A stretch of 64,000 nt of DNA from Pyxidicoccus sp. MSG2 (GCF_026626705.1 NZ_JAPNKC010000001.1:310001-374000); one strand, 5' to 3'; counted from the first letter of the stretch, positions 46,210 through 55,465 are shown. Program-made: numbers and translations. Notes: a model not told the origin generated them from the letters alone.

Positions 46210-47592
46210 GTGGACAACTCAGCAACAGGCAATGGCCGGATTCGCCAGGCGCATGTGGAGCAGACGAAGGGCGGAGGGCTGAGCAGGAGAACCCTCATTG
46301 GAGGAAGTGGCGCGCTTGCCGCGCTCGCATTCGGCGGCACTTTGGCGGCTCCGAGGACCGCTTTCGCAGCGGGCGGCTACATCTACCCGACCTCGTCGCG
46401 GGCGGTCTCCGATTCCTTCGCAGACCACGTGGCCCGGGGATCCGTGAATCCGGGAACCGACTACGTGTGCCCAACCGGAACGCGCGTCGTCGCGGTGAAA
46501 GCGGGCACGGTCGTGGGTGTCACGAATACCATCGGCGGTTCCGGAGGCCGCATGGTGTTCATTGACCATCCCGATGGGTCAAAGACGGATTACCTGCACC
46601 TTTCTTCAATCCAGGTCTCCCTGGGTGCGCAGGTCGCACAGGGACAACAGATTGCGCTCTCGGGGGGCTCCGGGAACGGCTCGGAAAACGGCTACGGAGC
46701 TCATCTGCACCTCGCTCTTCACATCGGTGCCGGTGCGCAGCACGGAACTCGAGGCGGCTCCGTGGACTTCGAGAATTACGTCGGAGAGGGAGGCGCGAGC
46801 GCGCCGGGACCGCTCCGGCAGGTCTACTCCACCAACGCGGGTGCAAGTTGGCAGAGCGGCGACACGGGGTTGCTGTTCAATCCCTCTCAGCTTTCTGCCG
46901 TCAACATGGGTGGGTCCTGGCCGCAGCTCATGATGACGCAGGAAGGCGTGCTCTATCAGGTCTATGGAACAAGCAGTGGATGGACCTTCGGCAATACCGG
47001 TATCGCGAGCAACCCAACCTCGATGAGCGCGGTGAACATGGGCGGCTCCTGGCCGGCCGTGATGAGTATCGAGAACAGCACCCTCTTCCAAACCGTGGGA
47101 ACGTCTTCGGGGTGGCAGAAGCTCTCCACCGGCCTGACGTTGATCGGCCAGATCTCCGCCGTCAACATGGGCGGTAACTGGCCGACGATCATGTTGGCCC
47201 AAGGCGGCGTGCTCTATCACGTCTACGGAACGACGTCCGGATGGAAGGTCGCGTCCACGGGAATTGCAATCAATGGGCAAATCTCGGCCGTCAACATGGG
47301 CGGCGGCGTGCCACAGGTGATGGCGATCGAGAACGGGTATCTCTACCAGATCTGGGGCGACGCGGCGGGCTGGCACAAGCAGTCGACCGGCTTGAATCTG
47401 ATCGGCCAGATCTCGGCGGTTGCAACGGGGGCCACCTGGCCCACCGTCATGCTCGATCAAGGAGGCGCGCTCTATCGCGTGTGGGGGGATACGTCCGGCT
47501 GGCACGTCCAGCCAACGGGAATCTCCGGAACGGGCCGTTTCTCGGCGGTTTATATGGGCGGTGGCGTACCGCAGGTGTTGAAGATCGGCTGA
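46210..47592 (+). CDS. Tat-exported M23-like peptidase-fold protein with repeat (propeller-like) domain
   Basis: 460 residues from GTG 46210; GTG 46255 is a good alternative. A twin-arginine signal (LSRRTLIGGSGALAALAFGG, ending APRTAFA) is followed by an M23/LytM-like domain: NPGTDY, FIDHPDGSKTDYLHL, GAHLHLALHI. The second zinc motif HLH is present, but the first His of the usual HxxxD motif is Asn. The C-terminal half has five repeats of about 43 residues (ISAVNMGGxWP, then LYxVxG and SGW) plus a half repeat at each end. It may bind or cleave cell-wall peptides or glycans outside the cytoplasm; enzymatic competence is unsure. Confidence 0.75.
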   Translation: MDNSATGNGRIRQAHVEQTKGGGLSRRTLIGGSGALAALAFGGTLAAPRTAFAAGGYIYPTSSRAVSDSFADHVARGSVNPGTDYVCPTGTRVVAVKAGTVVGVTNTIGGSGGRMVFIDHPDGSKTDYLHLSSIQVSLGAQVAQGQQIALSGGSGNGSENGYGAHLHLALHIGAGAQHGTRGGSVDFENYVGEGGASAPGPLRQVYSTNAGASWQSGDTGLLFNPSQLSAVNMGGSWPQLMMTQEGVLYQVYGTSSGWTFGNTGIASNPTSMSAVNMGGSWPAVMSIENSTLFQTVGTSSGWQKLSTGLTLIGQISAVNMGGNWPTIMLAQGGVLYHVYGTTSGWKVASTGIAINGQISAVNMGGGVPQVMAIENGYLYQIWGDAAGWHKQSTGLNLIGQISAVATGATWPTVMLDQGGALYRVWGDTSGWHVQPTGISGTGRFSAVYMGGGVPQVLKIG

Positions 47593-47910
47593 CCGGCAGA
47601 GGGGGCCCCGTCGAGAAGCGGTCCACTGTCTGGGCCTATCCGGCCCCTGGAAGCCGGCCGCCCCCGTCCTCGACAGAGTTCCGACCCGGCGCATTGTGCA
47701 ATGGACCGGAGCGTTGACTCCGTGGTGCGTCGCCGGAAGAAGCGCCAGCGTCCATCACGGACGCAAGGCGCCCTCCAAGGGCGCGTCTCCCTCGAGGAGC
47801 GCCACTGGGGGGCCCGCCTTGCGGCGCTCCTGGCACACACGGTGCAACTGCGCCCCGGCCGCCTGCCTCCACTCCTCACGAGGCCCCTCTCTCATGAAAG
47901 GCGCTTGTCC
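47593..47910. other. Intergenic region between M23-like and decarboxylase genes
   Basis: About 320 bases. Open frames extending through it lack ribosome binding sites. Only a short GGGCC/GGCCC inverted repeat near 47632-47646 is seen, a weak terminator candidate. Nothing else is recognised. Confidence 0.5.
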
Positions 47911-49170
47911 ATGAAACGCGTCTCCTATTTCGAGCTTCTCTCAAGGGCAGCGCCCGCCCAGTCGGCGTCGAGGGCCGCGGAGTCGAACCGGCTATTCGCG
48001 GAGAGCCATCGCAAGCATCCCAAAGAGCTCGCGCCCTCCGTCCAGGCGCTGGCCGAGTACGTGAAACGCCCGGAGAACGAGTTCCTCCGCATCTACATCG
48101 GGAGCATGCTGGACGAGGCCAACCAGAAGAACTCGCTCAACATCAAGACGCCGGCGGACTTCTTCCAGCAGCTCGACAACGCGCTCACCAGCCTTCCGAA
48201 ATACGATTCGAACTTCATGGCCGCGCTGCCGTTCTACACGGTCCTGCAGCCCTTCATGGAGAACAGCTACGGCTGGGCCTTCTTCACCAACGAGGCGATC
48301 CGGCCCTATTTCGCCGACATCCTGAAGGCCTATCATACCAACCTGGAGACGCCCGCCTCTCTCGCCTACCTGAACGACTCCTACGGGAACTGGCTCAGCG
48401 CGGATGCCAGGCAGTACCTGAGCCTGGACGAGTACGTCTACAACCCCTGCGAGCCGCACGGCGGATTCAAGTCCTGGAACGAGTTCTTCATTCGCAAGTT
48501 CAAGGACTTCGACGCCAGCCGGCCCCTGGCGCCCGATCCCACCGGGAAGGTGGTGATCAGCCCCGTGGACGGGCAGGTCTGGAAGATCTCCAAGCAGGTG
48601 CAGCGCGAGGCCACGTTCGACATCAAGGGCGAGCAGTACTACCTCACGGACCTCCTCGCCGAGGATGCGGCCAGCCCCCTGCTGCGGCCCTTCGTCGACG
48701 GGCTGGCGGTGCAGATCGTCCTGATGCCTTTCAACTATCACCGGTGGCACTCGCCAGTAACTGGCAAGATCAAGAAGGTGAAGACGGTCCCGGGGTACTT
48801 CTTCGCGCAGCCGGCCCCGAACCAGGACTACGCGGCATCGTTCCCCTTCCTGAGCCACGTCAACACCCGGACGATCGTCTTCATCGAACCCTCGAATCCG
48901 GACATCGGGGAGGTCGCCGTCATCTTCGTGGGGCTGACGGAGGTGTCCTCGTGCAAGGCGACGGTCAAGGAGGGTGACTCGGTGCAGCGGGGAGACGAGA
49001 TCGGCCACTTCGCATTCGGCGGATCGACCTGCTGCATCCTGTTCGACCGCTCGAAGATCGCTTCCCTCTCCATCACAGACAATCCCTCGCTGAGCGACGG
49101 CGCCAGCGGGTCGGGTGAGAAGCTGGATAACATCGTGATGGTGAGACAGAACATCGCGAGCGCGCTGTAG
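47911..49170 (+). CDS. Phosphatidylserine decarboxylase-family protein
   Basis: 419 residues from ATG 47911 (GAAAGG eight bases upstream); longer in-frame versions add low-complexity sequence. The C-terminal 230 residues show the family core: VVISPVDGQVW, the His-containing MPFNYHRWHSPVTGK and the FGGST site where the usual LGST self-cleaves to give the pyruvoyl cofactor. About 180 N-terminal residues resemble the extra domain of soluble, PsiD-like decarboxylases. These enzymes can decarboxylate free amino acids rather than phospholipid, so a role in small-molecule metabolism is possible. Followed 62 bases later by a secreted CxxCH protein. Confidence 0.8.
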   Translation: MKRVSYFELLSRAAPAQSASRAAESNRLFAESHRKHPKELAPSVQALAEYVKRPENEFLRIYIGSMLDEANQKNSLNIKTPADFFQQLDNALTSLPKYDSNFMAALPFYTVLQPFMENSYGWAFFTNEAIRPYFADILKAYHTNLETPASLAYLNDSYGNWLSADARQYLSLDEYVYNPCEPHGGFKSWNEFFIRKFKDFDASRPLAPDPTGKVVISPVDGQVWKISKQVQREATFDIKGEQYYLTDLLAEDAASPLLRPFVDGLAVQIVLMPFNYHRWHSPVTGKIKKVKTVPGYFFAQPAPNQDYAASFPFLSHVNTRTIVFIEPSNPDIGEVAVIFVGLTEVSSCKATVKEGDSVQRGDEIGHFAFGGSTCCILFDRSKIASLSITDNPSLSDGASGSGEKLDNIVMVRQNIASAL

Positions 49171-49232
49171 CGGCACGCTCGGCGTCCCCTCGAAACCGCT
49201 TGCATCGGTAACCTTCACCCAGGACGAATCCC

Positions 49233-50450
49233 ATGACCAGATTTGCTTTCCCTGCCATCGTCGGAACGATGGCCATCATCGGCGGGGCATGCTTCGCCAC
49301 CTCGAACTCGGCGACAAGACCGGACGTGAATCCCAATACGGTGGCGGTCGCGGTTCCAGCGAGAGCCGGGGCGGTGACGGGGACCAACCAGAACTCGGAC
49401 GAATTCATCTGGCGCCTGCTCGCCGGGTTCGCGGCGCCGGTGAAGCCCACCCAACCTTCGCCGGTGGTGTTCGAGACGTGGGCCTCCGACGCCGACGTCT
49501 TCTCGTACACGCCTCACTGGCCGGGTCCGAACGAGCCGAAGAAGTTCCAACGGAGCGTGCTCGAAAGGACGTCGGGCGGGTCGTCGGCGGGTCCCATCGA
49601 CGTCAGCTGCGCCACCCCCGGAAACGCCGCGGTCGGAGGGTTCCCGACCCACGGCACGCCAACGCCGTGCATCGCCGAGGAGGTGAAGCGGAACCGCCCG
49701 CAGTACGACTACATCGTCAACAACAACCTCAATACCCAGGCCGGGCTGAGGGCCGCCTACGCAAAGAGCTTCCAGGTCGTGATGCCGACGGAGGCCATTT
49801 CCGTCAAGGGCGACTGGGTTCCCGTGCAGACGCTGCTGCAATGGCTCCCCTCGCTCGGCAGCATCGCCAACATCCAGAAGCTGTACTACACGAACACCTC
49901 CGGCGGGGTTGAGTATGCCCTGGTCTCACTGCACGTGAGCAGCCGGCAGAACACGAACTGGGTCTGGGGAACCTTCGAGCATCAGATGAATCCCGGCCGC
50001 TGCGATGACATTGGATGCTACGACACGTTCGGTGCGACGAACCCGGCCATCCCCCCGAACCGGACGGCCGTCAACACGCAGTACGGCGCCTGCGAAAAAA
50101 CGCCCCAGCTCGCGGCCGTAATGGCCCAGGCGGGCCTGTCGGCGGTCTGGAACAACTACTGCCTGAAGTCGACGATGGTGGACTACACCGCCCCCGACGG
50201 CACGCCCTACGCGCTGGGCAATTCGGTCATCGAGCGAATCGTGGGGAACGGGACCGTGGCCGCCTCGTCCTGCATCGCCTGCCACGTCTACGCATCCTTC
50301 GGGTCTGCCGGCACGACGCTCCCCGGGGCGCAGGCGATGCTCCCCTACAACCCGACCGGCAAGCCCATCCCCGCCGTGCTCGACGGTTCGCTGCAATTCG
50401 ACTTCATGTGGGGCGTCCTGTTGGCGCCGCCGCCGCCGAAGACGCAATGA
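49233..50450 (+). CDS. Secreted protein with a single CxxCH heme-type motif
   Basis: 405 residues with an N-terminal signal sequence (FPAIVGTMAIIGGACFA). The body has the pattern FIWRLLAGFAAPV, PVVFETWASDADVF seen in a widespread family of uncharacterised, probably periplasmic proteins. Near the C-terminus SSCIACHVYASF supplies a CxxCH that could bind c-type heme covalently. Several other Cys could form disulfides. No partner oxidase is nearby. Whether heme is bound, and the function, are unknown. Confidence 0.65.
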   Translation: MTRFAFPAIVGTMAIIGGACFATSNSATRPDVNPNTVAVAVPARAGAVTGTNQNSDEFIWRLLAGFAAPVKPTQPSPVVFETWASDADVFSYTPHWPGPNEPKKFQRSVLERTSGGSSAGPIDVSCATPGNAAVGGFPTHGTPTPCIAEEVKRNRPQYDYIVNNNLNTQAGLRAAYAKSFQVVMPTEAISVKGDWVPVQTLLQWLPSLGSIANIQKLYYTNTSGGVEYALVSLHVSSRQNTNWVWGTFEHQMNPGRCDDIGCYDTFGATNPAIPPNRTAVNTQYGACEKTPQLAAVMAQAGLSAVWNNYCLKSTMVDYTAPDGTPYALGNSVIERIVGNGTVAASSCIACHVYASFGSAGTTLPGAQAMLPYNPTGKPIPAVLDGSLQFDFMWGVLLAPPPPKTQ

Positions 50451-50624
50451 CGTTCCTCTGAGCGACCGTCGCACCCTTAGAAACCCCTCGCCCACGAGCT
50501 GGAGCAGCGAATGCCCGGGTCCTCCGTCGAGAGGGCCAGGCCTTGCCAGGCTTGACGCCTCGTCTGACAAGCTGGCAATCATCTGGCAAGTCCGGAATGG
50601 CCCGGACCATCCCCGGAGACAGTC

Positions 50625-51233
50625 ATGTCACTCGACCCTTCGACCACCGCCGTGCTGCTGATTGAGTACCAGAACGAGTTCGCGACCGAGGGTGGGGTGC
50701 TGCACCCGGCGGTGAAGGGCGTGATGGCGGAGACGAAGATGTTGGAGAACACCGTCGCGCTGGTGAAGGCCGCGCGGGAGAAGGGCGTGACGGTGATGCA
50801 CGCGCCCATCACCTTCGCGGAGGGCTACGGCGAGCTGACCCGGCACCCCTACGGCATCCTGAAGGGCGTGGTGGACGGGAAGGCGTTCGTGAAGGGGAGC
50901 TGGGGCGCGCAAATCATCGACTCGCTCGCGCCCCAGAAGGGCGACATCGTGGTGGAGGGCAAGCGCGGCCTCGACACCTTCGCCAGCACCAACCTGGACT
51001 TCATCCTGCGCAGCAAGGGCATCAAGACGGTGGTGATTGGCGGCTTCCTCACCAACTGCTGCGTCGAGTCCACGATGCGCAGCGCGTACGAGAACGGCTA
51101 CGACGTCATCACCCTCACGGATTGCGCCGCCGCCACCTCGTCCGAGGAGCACAAGAACGCGCTCAAGTACGACTTCCCGATGTTCTCGCGTCCCATGCCG
51201 TCCTCGGAAGTGATTGGCATGCTCAAGACGTAG
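50625..51233 (+). CDS. Isochorismatase-family cysteine hydrolase
   Basis: 202 residues, typical length. The fold markers are present: N-terminal VLLIEYQNEF, GKRGLDTFASTNLDFIL with the catalytic Lys area, and TNCCVESTMRSAYENGYDV with the catalytic Cys. The first catalytic acid, usually Asp in LIDxQNDF, is Glu here (LIEYQ), which is uncommon. Family members hydrolyse ureas, amides or vinyl ethers; the substrate is unknown. It converges with the large biosynthetic operon and is followed by a perfect palindrome. Confidence 0.85.
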   Translation: MSLDPSTTAVLLIEYQNEFATEGGVLHPAVKGVMAETKMLENTVALVKAAREKGVTVMHAPITFAEGYGELTRHPYGILKGVVDGKAFVKGSWGAQIIDSLAPQKGDIVVEGKRGLDTFASTNLDFILRSKGIKTVVIGGFLTNCCVESTMRSAYENGYDVITLTDCAAATSSEEHKNALKYDFPMFSRPMPSSEVIGMLKT

Positions 51234-51247
51234 CGCGACATCCGCTC

Positions 51248-51273
51248 CGCCGCGATGCACGTGCATCGCGGCG
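51248..51273. terminator. Perfect 26-base palindrome after the isochorismatase-like gene
   Basis: Two perfectly complementary 13-base arms meet without a spacer, 15 bases after the stop. It sits between convergent genes, so a two-way terminator is the simplest reading. A protein-binding site is also possible. Confidence 0.5.
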
Positions 51274-51392
51274 AAGCGGCGCGGTCCGCATTCCCTGCAT
51301 CCGGTATGGATTTGCGCCGCCCCCTACCCCACGTCGAGTTGGACAGGCAACGCGGTTTGAATTTCGAGCCAGGCGCCGAGGAACGGCAGGCG

Positions 51393-52724
51393 CTACAGGA
51401 CATAGCCTTTGGCCCCCACGAGAATCGACCGACTCAGCAATGAGTGGAACTCGGAGCGATTGCTCCCGTGGTTGATGACACCCACCGCGAAGAGCGCCAA
51501 TCGGCTCCAGACGTTCCATTCGACATAGGCGGACCCCTGCCCGCTGCCGTCCACCAGATTGAGCGAATAACGGAGTTGCCAGGTGGGCCCGCTGTCCGCC
51601 TGATTGTTCTGCACTTGCAGGAACAGATAGTGGCGTCCCAGCAGTGCGAGCCCATTGTTGAGCGCGGCCCCCAGCGTCTGGCCAGCCAGGGGCGATGCAG
51701 CAGAGGGGGTCGCCAGCGTCTCGGAAGCGCTGGCGGCGATGTCGAAATACCGCGCGCCATCCGCCCACCGGTAGCCTTCATTGTTGCTCAGGTACTCCAG
51801 ATAGACGGTGTGGCCTGAGTTCAATGTGTAGCCACCCCCGACAAGGGCGGAATAGAAGAGCCGGTGGTCCCCGGCGTAGCGGGGCAGGTATCCGCCCCCC
51901 ACGGGTGTCGGCAGCGTCTCCGGGTACAGCGCCGAGGTCCCCTGACGCAGCCCCGCTTCCGCGTAGACGAGCAGCGCCTCGCTGACGGTGGCCTGTCCGA
52001 ACGCGCCGAAGCGGGGACGCTCGTCGGTCCACCGCTTCGAGGCGTTCAGGCTCGCGACGTAGACATCCGCCGTGTAGTCCACCTTCAGCAGCGACAGCGC
52101 CTTGAAGCCGTCATCCCGCTCCCACTGCCAGTCCCCGCGCCCGTCGCCGAATTGGTGCATCAGCGACAGGGACAGCGCGGACGTGGGCGACCAGGCCACC
52201 TGGGCCACGTCCACGCCGAGCAACTCTCGCAGGGGGTTGCTCCGGCCGTTCTCGAAATAGATGGGATTGCTGGGTGAGCGGAAGTTGGAAGGCCCCCAGG
52301 TGAGGACCTCCCTGCCCAGCGACACGACGAGCTCCTGGACCGGATAGGCCGTCACGCCCCCCTGGTTCACCCAGACGTCGAGCCGCGTCTCCGGGCCAGC
52401 ACCTCCGTACCGCCGCCACTCGAAGCGGGCACGGGGCTTCAAGCTCAGCACGAAGGTGTCCGTGGTGAGCTTCAAATCGAGCCGCCCCTCCACCTCCGTC
52501 TGACCTTCCGGAAGGTTGGCGATGAGGTTGCCTGGATTGAGCAGGCTGTTTTCCCGCAGCCCTCGCTCGCTGTCGTAGGCCAGCACCTGGAGGCTGGCGG
52601 AACCCTTGTCCCGCAGCTCCTGGATGGCGCTTGCCTCGACAGTCGCTCCAATCCCCACCGTCAGCAGGGCCGCGAGCAGGGGCAGACCCGGCATGGCGGT
52701 GACTGTGATTCGTCTCGCACTCAT
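51393..52724 (-). CDS. Predicted outer-membrane beta-barrel protein
   Basis: 443 residues with a signal peptide (GLPLLAALLTVGIGATVEAS). The rest alternates short amphipathic strands with aromatic girdle residues (FVLSLKPRARFEWRRYGG, AYVEWNVWSRLALFAVGV), typical of an outer-membrane barrel; the final residues (ILVGAKGYVL) lack the classic terminal Phe. It is the last gene of the biosynthetic operon, five bases after the LolA-like gene. It is probably the outer-membrane exit or anchor for the exported product. No database family is certain. Confidence 0.7.
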   Translation of the reverse strand: MSARRITVTAMPGLPLLAALLTVGIGATVEASAIQELRDKGSASLQVLAYDSERGLRENSLLNPGNLIANLPEGQTEVEGRLDLKLTTDTFVLSLKPRARFEWRRYGGAGPETRLDVWVNQGGVTAYPVQELVVSLGREVLTWGPSNFRSPSNPIYFENGRSNPLRELLGVDVAQVAWSPTSALSLSLMHQFGDGRGDWQWERDDGFKALSLLKVDYTADVYVASLNASKRWTDERPRFGAFGQATVSEALLVYAEAGLRQGTSALYPETLPTPVGGGYLPRYAGDHRLFYSALVGGGYTLNSGHTVYLEYLSNNEGYRWADGARYFDIAASASETLATPSAASPLAGQTLGAALNNGLALLGRHYLFLQVQNNQADSGPTWQLRYSLNLVDGSGQGSAYVEWNVWSRLALFAVGVINHGSNRSEFHSLLSRSILVGAKGYVL

Positions 52725-52729
52725 CCTGC

Positions 52730-53473
52730 TCAGTTCCCAAGCCGATTGACGTCGAACTCCGCCCGGGCCAGTTCCGTCACCTGCACGTCGGAGTACACCA
52801 GCGTCGTCCTGGCGGCCGTGAGCGCGTCTTGAATGCTCATCTTGCTCACGAAGGGAAACGTCTTTCCTTCGTGGGTGAGCTGATTGCCGTACTCGAAGGT
52901 GGCGGACTTCAGCAGCTTCCCGGAGAGAGAGAAGAAGTCCGCCTTCACCCCCACCAGCCGCTGCTTGGAAACCCAGTAGGTGATGCGGTCATACGTGCAG
53001 AACGTGTTGACGGCTGTCAATTCCAACTTGTAGCTGGCTTCGCCGTTGATTTCCTCCTCGCCGAGCAGCTTGCCCTGGTAGTCAACGGCATAGTTCGTTG
53101 AAGCAATGTCGCCCTGCGAGGCCTGACCCGAGAGTTTCTGCCTTGGTGAGATGGGAATCGGCTTGCGGAGACCCGGACGGCTCATCCACATGTTCCGGTC
53201 CACCTGCAGCAGCTTGGAGCCCTTGAAGCGCACGGGCTCCCGCGTCTCCGCGAGGCTGGCGGTGGCATTGGCCTTCAGGGTGAGCAACCGCTCGGGCTCT
53301 GCGTCCGCACCGTTGCTGGGCATGATGCGGACCGTCCAGCGGATGCCGGGAAGCCCGCCGCCACGGGCGCGGTCCGAGGACTTGAGGATCTCTGCCGCAT
53401 CCGGCGCGGCGGCCCGCGCGGAGCCCGCGAGCAAGAGCAGCAGCCCCGCGATGAGAAAGCGTGCGTTCTTCAT
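52730..53473 (-). CDS. LolA-like periplasmic outer-membrane lipoprotein-sorting protein
   Basis: 247 residues from ATG 53473. Signal peptide (FLIAGLLLLLAGSARA) followed by a half-barrel pattern as in LolA/COG2834 proteins: LLTLKANATASLAETREPV, NMWMSRPGLRKPIPISP, YKLELTAVNTFCTYDRITY. This family carries lipoproteins or other lipids across the periplasm in a hydrophobic cavity. In this operon, between an inner-membrane ABC transporter and an outer-membrane barrel, it is the natural periplasmic carrier for an acyl product. Confidence 0.8.
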   Translation of the reverse strand: MKNARFLIAGLLLLLAGSARAAAPDAAEILKSSDRARGGGLPGIRWTVRIMPSNGADAEPERLLTLKANATASLAETREPVRFKGSKLLQVDRNMWMSRPGLRKPIPISPRQKLSGQASQGDIASTNYAVDYQGKLLGEEEINGEASYKLELTAVNTFCTYDRITYWVSKQRLVGVKADFFSLSGKLLKSATFEYGNQLTHEGKTFPFVSKMSIQDALTAARTTLVYSDVQVTELARAEFDVNRLGN

Positions 53474-53492
53474 GGTGGTGTCTCCCGCGCGG

Positions 53493-54719
53493 TCAGACAT
53501 GGCCCAAAGAGTCGATGATCAGCTTGCGAGCGGCGGTACGCGCCGGGAAGAAGGCCGCGGCGATGCCGAGCACCGAGAGCATGACGAACGTCCTCGCCAT
53601 CCGGGGCACGTCGAGGTCGACCATGAGACTGACCACGTTGGACGAGTTCGGCGGCGTGTAGGTGATGCCCGCGCTGTTGACGGCGAGTCGAACCAGCAAC
53701 GTCAAGAGCACGCCCCCGGCGCACCCGAGCACCACGAGAATGAATGCCTCCGTGGTGAAGAGTCGCAGAATGCCTGAGCGGCGCAGGCCCATGGCCCGCA
53801 GTGTGCCGACTTCCCGGGTCCGCTCCACCACCGTCATGCTCATGGAGTTGATGATGCTCATGACCACCACGATGAAGACGTTGCTGAAGATGAAGGCGAA
53901 GATCATGTCGAACAGCCGCTTGACCTGCGAGTAGAAGCTCGAAAGCTCCAGCCACGTCTTGAGCTCCACGTCGAAGCCCGCCTGCTTGAGCTGGGCCGTG
54001 AGCTCCGTCCGGGCCTGCTCGGTGAACTCCTTGTCATCCAGCAGCACGATGAGCCGCTCGGCTCCATCGAAGTCATACAGTGACTTCGCCAGGTCGAAGG
54101 GCAGATACAGGAACTTGTCGTTGGTGCCGATGTTGCCCGTGTTGAAGGAGTCCACGATGTCCACGTCCAGCGCGTTGGCCTGCCCCGTCACCGTGCTGAC
54201 CAGCAGCGCGGCCGAGTCCCCGGGCTTCAGGTTGAGAATCCTTCCAAGGTCCTGAGCCGTCGCCACCCCGATGGGGTTGTCCGCCTTCAAGTCTCCGGAG
54301 AGCTTGCGCTGGAAGTCCCCCTGGAGCTTCTTCACGTCCGCGGGAACCATTCCCTCGCCAATGAAGACGGTGGTCGCCGCACCGTTGGACACCATGCCGC
54401 TGAGGGACAGGCGCGGCGTCACGAGCACCGTGTGCGGGTATTGTCGGATGATGGGCTCCACCCGAGCCAGCTCCTCCTTCGAGAACATGTATTGAGCCGG
54501 ATGGAGCCTGCCTTCGGTGCGAAGGCCGCTCTTCATCACCGTCAGATGCCCCAGCAACTCTCCGTGGATGGCCTGTCTGGCCAACCCGCTATACACATAC
54601 TTGATGTATCCCGCGAAGAGACTGATGGAAGCGAAGCCAAAGCCCACCGAGATGAGGGTGACAAGGCTGCGACGGTGATGCTTCAGGATGTTCCGGAACC
54701 CGATGGTGAAGTAGTTCAT
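53493..54719 (-). CDS. FtsX-domain ABC transporter permease (LolC/E- or MacB-like)
   Basis: 408 residues. One N-terminal membrane helix (SLVTLISVGFGFASISLFAG), a roughly 220-residue periplasmic domain, then three C-terminal helices forming the FtsX domain (IFAFIFSNVFIVVVMSIINS, AFILVVLGCAGGVLLTLLVR, TFVMLSVLGIAAAFFPA) with the coupling segment MTVVERTREVGTLRAMGLRR. LolC/E and MacB work by mechanotransmission to move lipidated cargo or small molecules out of the inner membrane. It overlaps the ATPase gene by four bases. Confidence 0.92.
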   Translation of the reverse strand: MNYFTIGFRNILKHHRRSLVTLISVGFGFASISLFAGYIKYVYSGLARQAIHGELLGHLTVMKSGLRTEGRLHPAQYMFSKEELARVEPIIRQYPHTVLVTPRLSLSGMVSNGAATTVFIGEGMVPADVKKLQGDFQRKLSGDLKADNPIGVATAQDLGRILNLKPGDSAALLVSTVTGQANALDVDIVDSFNTGNIGTNDKFLYLPFDLAKSLYDFDGAERLIVLLDDKEFTEQARTELTAQLKQAGFDVELKTWLELSSFYSQVKRLFDMIFAFIFSNVFIVVVMSIINSMSMTVVERTREVGTLRAMGLRRSGILRLFTTEAFILVVLGCAGGVLLTLLVRLAVNSAGITYTPPNSSNVVSLMVDLDVPRMARTFVMLSVLGIAAAFFPARTAARKLIIDSLGHV

Positions 54720-55465
54720 CGAACAGTCTCGTCCGCTTGGAGCAGGCCGTCCTTGAGCAGGAGCTTTCGGTCGACCAGGTCCAGGAGACGCGGATCATGG
54801 GTGGTGAAGATGAAGGTGACACGCTTGGAGCGGTTGAGCTCACGCATGAGCTTGACCACCATGTAGCTGTTCTCCGAGTCCAGGTTGGCCGTGGGCTCAT
54901 CCGCCACGACGATGGAGGGGGCGGTGACGAGCGCGCGGGCAATCGCCACGCGCTGGCGCTGACCGCCGCTCATCTTGTCCGGACGCGCGCTCGACTGATT
55001 CTCCAGGCCCACGTCCTTGAGCGCCTGGCTGGCACGCTCGCGCACCTCGGAGGCACCCACGCCCTGGATTTGCAGCGGCACCATGACGTTCTCCAGGGCG
55101 CTGAGCACGGGGATGAGATTGAAGCCCTGGAAGACGAAGCCGACCTTGCGGCTGCGCAGGTCCGCGAGCGCGTTGTCCGACAGCTTCCCGATGGGCACTC
55201 CTTCCAGTGACACCTCGCCGGAGGTGGGAGCGTCCACCAATCCCAGGATGTTCATCAGGCTGGACTTGCCGCTGCCCGATGGTCCCCAGACCGCCACGAA
55301 CTCACCCCGGTGGATGCGCAGCGAGACGCCTCTGAGTGCCTCGACCTTCGCTTCCCCCAGCACGTAGTCGCGCCTGATTTCACTCAGGGCCAGGAGCACC
55401 TCCTGTCCCGCCGTGCTCGTCGCCGCCATGACCGCCTTGCTCGCGGCCCCTTCCAGGTTGGCCAT
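54716..55465 (-). CDS. ABC transporter ATP-binding protein (LolD/MacB-like)
   Basis: 249 residues from ATG 55465, preceded by GGGAAAG. Walker A VWGPSGSGKSSLMN, Q-loop GFVFQGFNLIPVLSA, signature MSGGQRQRVAIARAL, Walker B IVVADEPTANLDSE and switch TTHD are all intact. This ATPase class pairs with FtsX-type permeases. It lies 17 bases after a KS-like gene and overlaps the permease by four bases, tying the exporter to the biosynthetic genes. Confidence 0.94.
   Translation of the reverse strand: MANLEGAASKAVMAATSTAGQEVLLALSEIRRDYVLGEAKVEALRGVSLRIHRGEFVAVWGPSGSGKSSLMNILGLVDAPTSGEVSLEGVPIGKLSDNALADLRSRKVGFVFQGFNLIPVLSALENVMVPLQIQGVGASEVRERASQALKDVGLENQSSARPDKMSGGQRQRVAIARALVTAPSIVVADEPTANLDSENSYMVVKLMRELNRSKRVTFIFTTHDPRLLDLVDRKLLLKDGLLQADETVR

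Noticed and set aside
47701..47910. N-terminal extension of the PSD-family gene to 47701
   Set aside because: The added 70 residues are Arg/Pro-rich with no family match, whereas ATG 47911 has a better-placed ribosome binding site.
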